NCBI GenBank assembly: GCA_022559845.1
Contig: CM040118.1
Location: 236,267,224 to 236,331,223, forward strand
Length of the DNA stretch: 64,000 bases
From: Amorphophallus konjac
Lineage: Eukaryota; Streptophyta; Magnoliopsida; Alismatales; Araceae
Direction: 5' to 3'
Shown: one piece after another, positions 9,013 through 20,646 of the stretch
Layout: every line of letters begins with the position of its first letter
Numbering within the stretch: the stretch's first letter is position 1
Notes under the pieces: model-generated
What the model saw: only the letters and a program-made list of their open reading frames with translations
What the model was told of the DNA's origin: nothing
The model's database searches: none
Translations under genes and position numbers: made by a program

Positions 9013-10624
9013 AATGCACAATCTAAAACAACCTTCATTAATTAAGCATTCAATTTTCAGATTCTTTAGTCATAAGACTTCTGATAATGCAACCCATATA
9101 AAGTCTGGTTTAAGAATGATGAATCTAGGATTTATCAATGAATTTCTTTGAAGAAGTTGGCACGTATACTTAATAGCAATAAACCAAGGGTACATGGTGA
9201 TGTCTAGCTTAATCTCACTTCATCTTACTTAATCAAAATCAAGGATGCTCTTAGGAGTGACCAGGGACAAGTATTGAGATTAAAGATATTTTGACAATTC
9301 TGATTTTCACCTCAGGATTATAGCATTTTTCTGGACCTTTGGTCATATTGGTTGAATTTTTCTTGTGGCTCATGAGTTTTTCAGAACAATCAGGTATAAT
9401 TCACGCCTTTTTACATAAAGGTACACGTTGATTAGACGCCAGTACCCCTAGTTACATAGTGAAATTAACCATCTTGTTTCATTTTTGAATAGAGATAGCA
9501 GAGACATTTCATGACATAAGTTTACTTCATTTCTTTGATGAAGAACTTAGTTTCTCAGTGATCTCTAGCCATTGCTCTACCAATTGAGCTTTGAAACACA
9601 CTTTTGATAAATTGCTGCTCTGTGGCATTTTCAGATAATTTTATGTTTAAGAACAATACATGATCCAGGTTTCTCAACCAAGTTTACTATGAACTTTAGA
9701 TTTTCATAGTCTGAGAGACTGCACAAGACATACCATGTGAGAGATGGTTGAGACCTATTAAGTGTAGAATATACCCTTTTTATTGAATTCAATCTTTAAA
9801 CTTCTTTAATTCATTAGACTTAAACCATCAGTTTACACATGGTACATCATAGATTCTTATAAGATAAGATTTCTTGATCTAATAGCTCAGGTTAATGAAT
9901 TGGGAATCAGATTGCAATTATTTCAAGTTCAATGAAGTGCAAGAATTTAGCAAGAGTCAGCAGAGATAGATATTTGTCAGAACTTTTCAAGAGAGAGATA
10001 TGAAGATTAGCACATTCAGACTAAGTCCAGTAGGTGATATGAAAGAGATACCATGTGATAAGACACAGATGGCAAGAATTTATTGAATTGCTTGGATAGC
10101 AAATTGAAGTTGACTCAAGGAAGCTTTAAGTCAACATGAAGTTATTCAACAAGAAGCAATTGGATTTTGGTTGACCGAAAAGAGTAGTTCGGTCGACCAA
10201 TCTGGACAGAATCAAACCTAGAGACATAGAGAAGATAACATTAACTCAATCATTCAATGTTTGACATGAGCTCCCCCTGACTAGATGCAAGCTATGCATG
10301 AGACAGACTCTTACATATGCATTTGACACAAAATTCCCTTGTCTAACTTCCCCTATCTACATGCATTGTATGACTGAACCTAAAATGCAACATATGCAGG
10401 AAATTAGACTGACATGAAAAAAAAATATGCAAGACCTGAGACACACAATTGACCCATGGTACATGACGGAGGATAATCCTCTATGCATCGCGTGGGTTTC
10501 TAGATAGAAGAGATATGCCCTTCTCCCAGCATACCCTTTGATATACCGATGAGGTCAAATGCTTATTGAATGCAACACACTGTATGCAATGACAACCTAA
10601 ACCACATGCAACATCAGTTGACAG
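9013..10624 (-). mobile_element. Remnant of an inverted Copia 3' region (C0)
   Basis: There is no gene here. The minus strand around 10545-10495 (GGTATATCAAAGGGTATGC, then TGGGAGAAGGGCA) matches the C1 internal sequence on both sides of solo LTR A (16365-16381 joined to 19405-19426), so this is the same 3' non-coding region of a related Copia element in reverse. A purine-rich stretch (revcomp of gagctccccctgact, about 10267) resembles gttgagggggagctt at 19675. T1 probably inserted into it at 9012. Confidence 0.6.
10167..10200. repeat. Single long palindrome
   Basis: TTGGTTGACCGAA and TTCGGTCGACCAA flank an 8-base centre: a 13-base stem with one G.T pair. It is of the same kind as the S1 LTR palindromes (a GTCGAC-like core) but occurs once. 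Confidence 0.7.
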
Positions 10625-11189
10625 TGTTGTATCTCTGTGGTTTTGATGATGTCAAAACACTATGACTCATCATGAGTCTGAGTGTGAATGTGCTTTTGAT
10701 GATGTAATAAGTGTGGATATTGCATTGGTCTTGATGCATGTGTTGAAGTCATCATGATCTCATGATCTCATTATATATGTTTGTTTCTGAAGATACATCA
10801 GGAAGTTAGTCGAGCTAATTTCAAGCTAGATGTGAAGTCATGGCAGTGACACATTCAGTGGAATACATGAAGTGGTAAAAGCAATTCAGTCTAAATCAGC
10901 AGAAGCCATTGAAGAAAACTTTATGAGGAGAAAGTCTACCTGATAGGACAGTGGAGTCAACTAGAGCTATGACAAAACAAAGCTCAAAAAGAGTCGACAC
11001 TTGAAGTCAACTCTAACTCAGAAGAGAATATGTCTGGGGAGAGAACTGGTGCAAAGGGGGAGAGAATAGCTTGAGCTTGAAAGCAAGTTGGATAACAGAT
11101 TAATGCTACTAGAAACAAGGTAAAACTCTCAGAAGAACAAGTCAAGAGTACAAGTGTCGAAGCGTACAATGAAAAATTAAGGCAGCATC

Positions 11190-11860
11190 AACGTTGCACA
11201 GAACTGCCTCGATGTAGTGATGATCAAGACAGCCACATCTAGTGACTTGCAACAACGCAACAAGTAGATGCACCGACACACCAAGGCAAAAGCCAGCACT
11301 CGAAGTTCCTGGCCAAAGGTTCCTTCCTCACACAGCCTCGATGCAGCAAACCACTGACTCAACGCATCAAGTTTAAATTTGATACTGCCTCGACGCAGTA
11401 AGAAGATACCTCGATGCAGTCAAAACCAGTAGAGCAAGTATAGAAGAGATGCATCGATGCATCTAGCAGATACCTCAATGCAGTCACACCTCAGAAGCGA
11501 GTTTACAGAGTTGCCTCGCTGGAATCAAAGAGATGCCTCGACACATCAAGATTCCATATCAAGGACCGACACTTCAGAATATCCAGTCTGTTAGATAGGT
11601 CGATGCACCCAGTAGATACGTCGACGCATCAGGCTGCGGCATATAAATTCAACACGTCGTTGAAGCTCCATGCCTCGACACGCTAAGAAGATCGACTGTC
11701 AGATTATATATGAAGTCTACGCATCAGAGTGATACACTGACGCATCATGATCATGCACCGACGCATCAAGGTACAAGTCTGTGTCTAAGGACCAAGCTGA
11801 AGGCCACTGCTCTGACATCTCTGCGATCAACATAAAATGCCTGTACTCCATGCCTCGACC
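11190..11860 (+). repeat. Reiterated CCTCGACGCATCAAG word in C1 LTR
   Basis: A degenerate 15-base word close to CCTCGACGCATCAAG occurs about 17 times in 670 bases, for example near 11197, 11336, 11388, 11409, 11472, 11537, 11618, 11670, 11735 and 11756. All copies run in the same direction and vary mainly by C/T and A/G changes. A few centres (gcatcgatgcatc, 11450) are palindromic. The block lies upstream of the TATA run, as the palindromes do in S1. Confidence 0.75.
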
Positions 11861-12212
11861 TGTCAGTCATGCGCCTTATTCCACATCATATGGAAGGATT
11901 GTTTTCTAACAAATTTAGAGTGATTAAAGTGTCACTCAACCAGTTGAAGGTTAAATATGATATCTGGAGCATCAGTGAAGGGCAATTAAGGAAAATCTTA
12001 ACCGCAAGGAGGAATTTGCTTCAGGCACGTGCTCACTCAATGAAGGAACACGTGGTGATCTTACAGTGAGAGACATGGCGCGAAAACCTTCAGCACACGT
12101 GGCTGCTCTCTGGAAATTCTGATTGCTATCAAAATATTCTCATCGCCACCTGGACCAATGATTTATTTCTGTTGTGCGTTAACTTCTTTCTGAAAAAGGG
12201 TGAATTTCTTTC

Positions 12213-12220
12213 TATATATA
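12213..12220 (+). promoter_or_regulatory. Putative TATA box of C1 LTR
   Basis: TATATATA in tttctttctatatatatcag, between the word cluster and the hairpin chain. Confidence 0.5.
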
Positions 12221-12570
12221 TCAGTCGTTGCGATCAAAGGAAAAAGGCTGAAGCTGCTGCCGTGTTGCTATTGAGAATTCAGAAAGAGAGAAAGGGAGGC
12301 CATCAAAAGGGAAGGTAGTTTATCGGAGAAAAGAAAGAGTGATCTCAGGAGTAAAAGAGAAGAAGAAAAAAGAAAGAGGGAGAAAGAAATCTGAGAGAGC
12401 ATCGTGAGAAGAAGAAGAAGAATAGCTGCCAAAGAAATTTGAAGATCTGAAGCCGTCATTAGTTCGTGGATCAAATCCAGAACTAAATTGCTCATTGGAG
12501 CTACATTCTGTTGTTTTTCTCTTTGTGTTTTTCGTTTGTTGTTTTCCATTTCGTTAGTGTTCTTCTGATA

Positions 12571-12907
12571 CCCTATTCAGGGATCGGCTGGGTCATTCCT
12601 TCTGAGTGCTCTCAGAAGAAGGGAGAGTTGTTCTCTAGGGTTCCCTCTATGCTATCAGAGGAAGGGAGACTTGGGTCTCCGGCTGTGAGTGACTTGGTGT
12701 TACTCACAGGTTCCCTCTGAGGATTCAGATGAAGAGAGGTTGTTCCTCCAGTCTCTACTTGAAGTATAGGAGTTCTGGTCTTGTGGGTTGCAAGATCGGG
12801 TCAGAGGGATTTGTCTCCCTCGGTGTCAAGCTGTTTGGCAGTAGTTGTTGTAGACTGAGTCTATGTCTTGCATTGAGCAAGGGAAGTCTCACTCGGGTTA
12901 GAGTGAG
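12571..12907 (+). other. Chain of hairpins in C1 LTR (likely 5' leader RNA)
   Basis: Consecutive stems include CCCT/AGGG (12571-12582), TTCTGAG/CTCAGAA (12600-12617), CCTCT/AGAGG (12644-12661), GGAGAC/GTCTCC (12665-12680), CTGTGAGT/ACTCACAG (12683-12709), TCTTG/CAAGA (12779-12795), GAGGG/CCCTC (12804-12821), TAGACT/AGTCTA (12851-12863), CTTGC/GCAAG (12867-12881) and CTCACTC/GAGTGAG (12888-12907). The last touches the GGTGGACATAGG box exactly as in S1. The block lies downstream of the TATA run and upstream of the primer site. Confidence 0.7.
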
Positions 12908-13713
12908 GGGTGGACATAGGTCTGTGGGTAGCAAACCGAACCACCTAAAAAATCACTGTCTACCGTGGTTTGGCTTGTGCACTCATTCCTTATCTCCTAC
13001 CTCTCATTCGCAGGTTAGTGTATGAGCTGACACTATATTACATTTCCCTTGCACTAAGTGTTCGAGATTGTTTCTGAATGAGCCGTTGGATGATCTAGTC
13101 AGTTTTGTTCTGGTATATCAAAAGATGTGGTCTCACATCTTACGTGAGGAGAGTTTCTGGACTCAACCCTCCGCCCAGTACTAGTGTGAATCATATTGAT
13201 GAATGGCATTTGAATTTTTCTCAACATCTGATAAGCTTAGCCATCATCTGTTAAGTGCTTGATAGTTTTTCGTATTAGTCTATACTGTTACCTATATCTG
13301 AGTTAAGTATGCAAAGTTGGAGTATTTGCTTAGTGGTTGAGATGTATATTCAGTGCGAGCTGCTAAGTAATTGATATTAGTACTAATCAAGCATCATCGT
13401 TGAATTGGATTCTAATTTGTAACTATGTTTAAATGATCAATTACCTTATGGATTTCTGCTTGATAGAACTGCTATGTACATGTGTGTGACAGTAGTGGAT
13501 TTAAGTGACTAAGCAAGGTCATTACTACAAATGAATCTCTAGTGTTGCTATAATCTATTTTTGTTGAGTGCAACATTTCCAACATTGGTTGCATGCACTA
13601 TTGCCATTCCAGCTCAGCTTGATTCAAAGTGATTGCTGTGTTCAATTGAGTATAATTTATATAAGGGATCTATTCAACCCCCTCTTCTAGATCCTAGCTG
13701 CACACCTATCAAT

Positions 13714-13725
13714 TGGTATCAGAGC
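13714..13725 (+). other. C1 primer binding site (tRNA-iMet)
   Basis: TGGTATCAGAGC, the standard complement of the initiator tRNA-Met 3' end in plant Copia elements, two bases after the LTR. Confidence 0.9.
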
Positions 13726-13806
13726 GGGTTCTCTGGTTGATCAGATCAAGTGATCTGCAGAGAAGATCCTGCTTCTTTGGTGGTGTGTCAGTTTAATTTT
13801 AGCTCG

Positions 13807-15785
13807 ATGGAGTGTCCACCAATTTTTTATGGTTCTAATTTTGATTTATGGTTTCACAGCATGCATAAGTTTGCTAAGACTGTTAATCCTAGTCTATGGA
13901 ATCTTATCACACACGGTCCACATAAATTTCCAAGGGATAGATCTAAGTGGACAGACACTCATAGATCTCGGAACACTAAAAATCTTAGAGCACTGAACTT
14001 AATGAAGACTGTTGTTGATATTGCTCTGCTTCCTTGTTTTACTAAATGCAGATCTGCTAAAGACATCTTGGATAAACTGAAGACTGCAAATGGAGAAAAG
14101 GAAGACAGTTGCATGATGGCCGATGGAAGCGATCAAAGCAGCTATCAATATGATGATGAGACTGACAATCAGGTAAGTCCATTTGAGAATTTCACTATAG
14201 AAGATTGGTAGGATGCATATGGTGATTTGCCTGAGTCTCATGAACAACTAAGAAAACAAAACAAAATAATGAAAAAGAAATTGCATGCTAGTGTTAGTAA
14301 AGATGGATCTGAAAATGACAAAGTTGAGCATCTGCAAGTTGAAAACAACAAACTCAGGAAACACTTGAAAATTCTTGACTGTGTGAATTCAGAACTTGAA
14401 GAAGTGAAATCTGAAAATGAAGAATTCAGAAAACACATTAAAGAAGCTGAAGAAAAATATAAAAACCTTGAGAGACAAAACAAATCAAATATTGAGAAAT
14501 TTGAAGTTGTAAGGATAGTAAACATGGAACTTTATAAAAGCTTGGAAGAATCTCCAACTAAACAGAACGCTTCACTTGACGATCAGTTTTTAATAAATGA
14601 GCTTGTACAAAATGAAAAACTAACAGAGGAGATTTAAAAACTAAAGCAGCTAAATTCAGCCATGTCAGACAGATTGATGAATCTCGAAAAAGGAAATTTG
14701 CTTGCATAGATGAGCGTGAAAAATTGCATAATCTGGAAAAACAAATTGAAGATTATGAGTTTGTTAATGAAGTCTTGAGAATTAGAGTAGCCGAATTTGA
14801 AGAGGAGACCCTGAACTCAAAATTGTCGATTGCCTCTTTAGAAAATGAGATTCAGGACTTGAAAAATTTATTGTCAAAATTTGTAAGTGGCCAAGAAAAT
14901 TTGGACAAATTGTTGGGAACAAAGGTTAATTTCAGAAAAGAGGGGTTGGGCTACAATCTGGTTAATAAGATATCTTTTGAAAATAAATTGAAGATATCTT
15001 TTGTCAAAGCATCCAATGTAGCCACCACCTCAAAGGTTAAACAGCCCATTGTCCAGAGAATTCAAAAACAAACTGAAAAAGTGAAAAAGAATGATGACTT
15101 GCAGAAAAAGGCAAAAAACTTTCATACTAGAACTGTGCATGTTGTACACAACTTGAACACACATGCACACAAGAAGGAAATGTCATGTCACTACTGTCAT
15201 AAGATTGGTCACTTAATGCATGAGTGTAAATTGATGGAACAAGATGATCTGAATGCTTATACAATGCGTGCTAGGAAATCTCTTCTTAGAAATCATACAT
15301 TTCAGAAAAAGAAAATTCAATGTTTTTGTTGTGACAAAATAGGCCACATTGCTGCTCACTATTGGCATGCCCAGGAAAGAAAATTTAATTCTAAACCTGT
15401 TAAATTCCCTGTGAATAGAATTGCATGGGTCAAGAATAAAATTGTCTTAAACAGTAGTTCATTTGCATGTTTTGAGTGTGGAAAACCAGGTCACCGAGCC
15501 TCCGATTGCTGGCTAGCCGGTCACAAAAGACAACATGTTCATGTTAAAAATAGAAACATTCATGTTCATGCAAATAAATTCCAAGTTCATGCTAATATGA
15601 ATAAAAAGAACAAAAAGTCTTATACCCCATGTCATTATTGTGGTCAGATTGGGCATTCTATGACTGCTTTCCATTTAATGGAGTTTGATGATTTGAAGGC
15701 CCAAAGGTTGTGGAGAGCATCCTTCAGAGATGCTACTGACACTTCAGGACCCAAGAAGACTTGGGTACCTAAAAATGAAAAATGA
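13807..15785 (+). pseudogene. C1 gag with coiled coil and four zinc-knuckle-like motifs
   Basis: The likely start is the ATG at 13807, giving MECPPIFYGSNFDLWFHSM, the N-terminal Copia Gag fold (small hydrophobic F-G-x-N-x-x-W pattern), then CRSAKDILDKLK. A TAG at 14209 breaks the frame; it continues with a long charged coiled coil (14227-14637) rich in Glu/Lys. A TAA at 14635 coincides with a change to another frame, which runs to 15785. The last part holds CHYCHKIGHLMHEC, CFCCDKIGHIAAHY, CFECGKPGHRASDC and CHYCGQIGHSMTAF. The first and third are complete CCHC knuckles; the second and fourth lack the final Cys (Tyr, Phe). It ends GPKKTWVPK, the usual Sirevirus Gag-Pol joint. Pol does not follow. 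Confidence 0.85.
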
Positions 15786-16381
15786 AGAATTGTTTTTTAG
15801 GTGTGCCTTGGGATCAAGAAATAAAGAGGGGTTCAATAAGCCAAGGCACCCATCGTTGGTAAAACCCCATTTTTGCATTTTATTGGTGTAGATAATTAAG
15901 TCTTCAATAACTCTTTTAAGACGGCTGCATATCATGCCTTATCTATCAGTGAAAATTCAGTGAAAATCCAGTGCATACATGTTTACATCTGCATTTGACT
16001 TTTGCATTGTTTTTCATGAGTCTCTCAATGTATATGTTGAGTTATTTGAGCATACATTAAGTTAAGAATGAATTGCATTTCATAAGTCTGAAAATCTGTC
16101 AGATTAAACTCAGTTGTTCATCTTGCTTAATTGGTTCCAACTGAGTGATTGGTTGAAGAGGAATTCACAAACTTGGCAAGTGATGAAAATTCAATTTGTA
16201 GAGTGAAAACTTGAACTGCATACTCATTGAACATTTGCTACATATACAATTTGCATTGTCATGTATAGTTGTGAAAAATTCATTTGCACTGTCATGTTCA
16301 AACCTGAAAAATCTGAGATGCATATAGGATTGCATTTGATCTGCATTTTCATGCATGATCTCATGGTATATCAAATGGTAC
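15786..16381 (+). other. C1 3' non-coding sequence, first part
   Basis: No gene seen. It starts with a short piece like the beginning of Copia pol (ggtgtgccttgggatcaag) and then becomes AT-rich with repeated gcatttgca words. It ends in GGTAC, the target duplicated by solo LTR A. Confidence 0.6.
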
Positions 16382-16489
16382 TGTAGCAACCCTGATAAAA
16401 ATAAGATTTTTAAATAAATCAAATTAAAATAAAAGATAAGTAAATAGATGACAAAGAGCCTAAATGGGTAAATCATTAATCAAGAAGAA

Positions 16490-17875
16490 ATAACGCCTTT
16501 GGTCAAGGCGCGACTTCGAAAAGAAACGCCCTTACATAAGGCGTTAATTATAAAAAGGGCGCCAACACCAAAGGGCGTCAATTCCCAAACGGCCGAAAAT
16601 AAATAAAGGGCAAGTATAAGTCACGCCCTCTACATGGGCGCGTTTTACATAAGAAATGACGCTTGACAAGGCGTCAATTTAAATTAACGCCCTCGCTTAA
16701 GACGTTAATTCAGTTCGAGTTTCATTCGACCCAGGAGACCATCCAGGGCAAGTTCTGGATAACTACGACAAAGATGGAATATGGTAAGGACTCTATCATG
16801 GAAGTATTACTTCTAATACAACTCTAACCCTATTAGGATTCCCAAAATCCTATAAGTAACCTTCTCTGTCGAACCCTAACGAGCTGTTGGCTGAAGGAAG
16901 CTCTGCTGCTACTGTGCGTGAAGAACATGTTTATGTTCTTCTTCCTTCCTTTGCTTTTGCCTCTGGTTGTTTGAGGAAGGAACGTTAATATTCTTTTCTT
17001 CTTCCTCATTGCAGGTAGCATACAAACAACTCGTTGAAGAACGTGGTTCTTCATCAACATCGTTCTTCCTCTTTTTTTCTTTTACCTTAGGTTATATGAT
17101 TAAAGATCTTCATTATTTCTTCTGTAGGAAGTCTGCAGTAACTCCCTGTCGAAGTGAAGAACGTGAGGTTCTTCATCCTCTTCTTCTTCCTCTTCTGGTG
17201 ATCAGAAGACTCTGTTACAAACAGAGTGTCGTTCCAAACCTTCATTCGTTCATCAGATAAATCTTCATAAGGTAGGTTTTCTCAAGAACGTAGCCCAAAC
17301 TAGCTTAATATCTTTAATAATATCATCGATCCTCCATGCATATAGTTTTATTGTGGTTTCAACTGTTTCTATGCAATTTTAAAAGCAACGCCCTTGACCA
17401 GGGCGCTAATTTAAAGAAGCGACCCACACTAGGGCGCTAATTATTATTTTGACGCCCTGCCCAGAAGTCGTCAATTACATGTAATTAATAAATACCCACG
17501 TTTAAAATTTAATATCTATGTAACCATGAATCTAATATATTGCATGAGTATACCTGTGAAATCCTGTTAATTATCTTGTCATGACCATGAAATTATTTTC
17601 CTAAAATTTTATTATCTGAAAATTGATAAATTGTTGAATTAACGACCTGCACAAGGTCGTCTCTTATTGAACTGACGCCCCAGACCAGGGCGCTAATTGA
17701 AAAGTAACGCCCCTGTCCAGGGCGCATTTTTGTTAAAATTCCAGAATATTGATTTTCTGTAGAATGGAAATATTGAAGGGAAGACTAATGTATAAGTCAT
17801 CAAATTGTGAATAAACGCCCCTGAGTAAAGCGTTAATTGGATATTTAATGACTTAGCTTAAGTCGCTATTTTCTG
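16490..17875. repeat. ACGCCC...GGGCGT words in solo LTR A
   Basis: About 14 imperfect inverted repeats of the form ACGCCC, 8-10 bases, AGGGCGCTAATT are scattered here (for example 16523, 16621, 16685, 17388, 17450, 17673, 17704 and 17814). Arms are often changed in only one half. They stand out as GC-rich islands in AT-rich DNA. Similar words occur in solo LTR B. Confidence 0.8.
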
Positions 17876-17911
17876 TATTTCTATTTTACACTGATTACTG
17901 TCAACCGAAGG

Positions 17912-17915
<4 letters not shown>

Positions 17916-17970
<55 letters not shown>
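17916..17970. repeat. (TA)n microsatellite
   Basis: An uninterrupted TA dinucleotide run of about 27 units inside solo LTR A. Confidence 0.97.
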
Positions 17971-17972
<2 letters not shown>

Positions 17973-18054
17973 GCACTATATTTCCACTCCGTGAATATAG
18001 TCCCATGTTTCATGATGTTTTTATCGCACTACCCTCAATTCTCATTGACATACA

Positions 18055-18164
18055 AGCTCTCCATTGGACATTCCGTCCCTTTGGACTAGCGAGTTAGTCA
18101 TAGAGACCTCCGTAAGACTCCTCGAGCCTTGGATTCCCTCAAGGCCGACTGAGCTGGTTGTACC
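18055..18164 (+). ncRNA. Conserved stem-loop motif, copy in solo LTR A
   Basis: The block reads tccattgga...cctccgtaag, then a stem CCTTG/CAAGG (18127-18131 with 18140-18144) around the loop GATTCCCT, then ...GAGCTGGTTGTACC, ending at 18164. Copies occur in N1, N2 and, on the minus strand, in K1. Relative to N1/N2 the third stem pair changes G-C to T-A on both sides. It is a candidate structured RNA element of LTR transcripts; function unknown. Confidence 0.6.
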
Positions 18165-19409
18165 ATAAAAACCCATTACCCTATTTTGCCATGTCACTCT
18201 AAAGAAACATGGTATACCGGCCCTCATGTTATGCAAAGTGTGTATCATGAGAATTCTATTAATGGGATGAGGTTATCATGCCATTTGATGCTGTTCTTGT
18301 AAACCCCAATTCTATATTCAACATGATGTTCTTGTGGACCTCAATTCTATATTAAGAATGAGGACGTCTTGCCATTGATGTGCTGTTCATATGGACCTCA
18401 ATTCTATGTAAAGAGTGTCCATACTTGTTTGTCATGGTACCCAAGTTAGGGAACCAATTCCACCTAGTTTTATCGATAATCGTGATTGTACCGTTATTAT
18501 CGCCATTCTATGTCAAGTGTCATATTTTCGGACTCTACTCTATCCAAGTTTATCTTACATGTCTACAAGCTTTATTCTTGAAATTCCATAATGGCTATAC
18601 ACAAAAGTGGATGTTAAAATACATGATTAATGCCTGCGCATATAGGGCCCGATCTGGTCCTAGGAGGAGCACCCGAAAGTACTTGTGCCCATGGGAGTTG
18701 ATTGATCACGGTATTGGCATTATACCGAAGTGCATGACTAGCTTGATTGAATATTCCACAAATCTTGTATTTGTACTTGACTTGATATTACATGACTTGC
18801 GTGACCCGAAAAAGGGTAATTGCATACTTGCGTGCTTGAACGTGATAGCCAAATTCCAACATGACATGATGAATACACTTGCTGGAATATCTTGATATCT
18901 TTTGATATAAGTTCTTGAAAGTTCATGACTAGTTCTCGTCGCTATCTTATTGTTATACACTCTCTCTATCTTGTCGTTTTATGCGAGCATGCATAGCTAT
19001 AGTGCATTCATGAAAAATGAAATTACTTAAATCCATTGCTAGTTCTTGAGATATAATTTCCTACTGAGCGTTCGCTCACTTAGTGTTTCCCTACTTTTCA
19101 GGTAAGTCCGACGATGAGGGAACTCGAACGGATGGGGAAAATCAAGAGTGAAAGAGATAGAGCTTCTTCCGTGTTATCTAGTCTTTTTCATATTTTCTTG
19201 AGTCAACCTTGTATTTTTCCCTTATTTTAGTTAGTACTTCAAAGGTTTGTAATAGACATATTCTTATGAAGGAATAAAGGATTGGGTTATCTTTACTTGT
19301 GCGCATCTCTGATTTTGGTGTCGAATACACTAATACTCTGATTGACATGATTGATATAAACTCATCACGCGTCTCCGGGTATCTTCCGCTCTCGGGGCAT
19401 GACAGGTAC

Positions 19410-20646
19410 GCTGGGAGAAGGGCAGATCATTTCTGTCTCGAAACTCACACTATGCGTGAGGTGGTCTTATGACCTACGTTCTTTGCCTAGTACCATGGGT
19501 CAAAATTGCATATAGAATAAAAGTGCAGATAGTTCGGGGGAGTCTGTTCATGACCATGAGTTTGCTCATGTGCTTATGCTACCTAATCACTATTTATTCA
19601 CTCTCTCTCTCCATGGCTATCATTTTGAGCTCTCAATTACATCATTTCTGAAATTTCTGATAGCTCCTGCATTTGTTGAGGGGGAGCTTTGTGATTCAAA
19701 AATGTCACTTTCTTAAGATATCTCTTCAAATGGTCATCTAGAAACCTTCACATATCTCTTACATGCTTGGTTATCTTTTTGTTACATCCTTGAGCTAGTC
19801 ACCTTGGAAATATTTCACCCCAATTGGTATCCATGAGCTACCTTCATTACTGTCTGCCCACTTGAATGTTTTTACTTGAAGCTACTTGCTATCTGCCTGC
19901 TGAATCTTGAACACTCTAGCCATACCATGAGCTGAACCTTTTGATGTCACATGAATGCTTATCATTGAAAGTCACATGAATGCTTGCTGCTGATAGAATA
20001 CTCCGCCACACCTTCTCTATCACTTGCCATATCTATCAATGTCTGCCCATCTGTTTGCCTTTTATTGAAATTACCCTGATGAGTTTTGAACTCTGGTCTG
20101 CATATAAAAATTCCTTGACCTGGAAATTGAGAAGATTTCAATTTGTGTACCTTGATCATAAATATGAAAACAAGTTTAATAAGAAATATTCTATTATACA
20201 GGATTGTGAATGTCTAAAAGATTCAGGCGATTTAAGTTTAATGTATTCATTGAGTTTGAATATGAATATCTTGAATATATCTGAGTCAACTTTAATAGAC
20301 CTTAACCAGTTGCTTCATGTTGTGTCATGTAAAATCTCCTGAAATCTAAAAACCTTGATGGTGTGACCTTCTTTGGTTGAGTTACATGAAGTAAGTTTTG
20401 TTTTCAAACATCTGAATGCTTTGAAAAGTGTCTAAAGGGAAATATGGTCAGAGCAATGACTTCGGTCACTGAGAAACCATGTCTAAAAATGGACAGTGTC
20501 ATGAAGTGCCATAGATATCTCTATTGAAAAATTTATTGAAAAATCAGTGAAATTATGGCAGAGCAATGACACTGTGAGGTGAGTAACTGTATCACTTCAC
20601 CTAAGACGTGTTGTGCCTCACGTCAAAAGCCTCTACTATTGTTAAT
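19410..20646 (+). other. C1 3' non-coding sequence, second part
   Basis: No gene seen. It resumes C1 after solo LTR A with gctgggagaagggcag, which matches the inverted remnant near 10530. A purine run gttgagggggagctt (about 19675) resembles Sirevirus pre-LTR tracts. The end at 20646 is where K1 begins. Confidence 0.55.

Larger units (their letters stand above)
10625..13711 (+). repeat. 5' LTR of C1
   Basis: About 3.09 kb, from TGTTGTATCTCTGTGG to ...CACACCTATCA, two bases before the primer site. It carries reiterated words (11190-11860), a TATA run (12213), a hairpin chain (12571-12907), the box GGTGGACATAGG...AACCACCTAAAAA (12908-12952) and a terminal gggatctattcaacccc box shared with S1. 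The order matches the S1 LTR although the sequences differ widely. Confidence 0.8.
16382..19404 (+). mobile_element. Solo LTR A (chromovirus-like), TSD GGTAC
   Basis: A 3.02 kb LTR from TGTAGCAACCC to GGGGCATGACA is flanked on both sides by GGTAC (16377-16381, 19405-19409) with no internal domain, so it formed by recombination between two LTRs. Its end, CTCTCGGGGCATGACA, closely matches the K1 LTR end (ATCTCGGGACGTGACA on the minus strand), which sets the orientation as plus. A shared TGAGCGTTCGCTCAC segment near 19070 also has a counterpart in K1. Related Copia sequence at 10545-10495 (minus) shows the site without this insertion. Confidence 0.88.
10625..20646 (+). mobile_element. Gag-only Copia element C1, interrupted
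   Basis: The 5' LTR (10625-13711), a tRNA-iMet primer site and a broken gag are followed directly by 3' non-coding sequence (15786-16381 and 19410-20646). Pol is absent: after the Gag tail motif GPKKTWVPK the sequence keeps a short piece resembling the start of Copia pol and then turns non-coding. Solo LTR A sits in this 3' region. The 3' LTR of C1 is not in the window; chromovirus K1 begins at 20647. C1 would be a non-autonomous Sirevirus-like element even when intact. Confidence 0.75.

Noticed and set aside
9565..9600. tRNA-like piece: minus strand AGCTCAATTGGTAGAGC resembles a tRNA D-arm (A box)
   Set aside because: No acceptor stem pairing, the possible anticodon stem has a mismatch, and there is no T-arm or B box downstream. 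Probably chance or an old tRNA-derived scrap.
18380..18895. Plus-strand open frame of 171 codons
   Set aside because: It is within solo LTR A and no domain is recognisable; its K1 counterpart is not open over the matching stretch as far as I can see.
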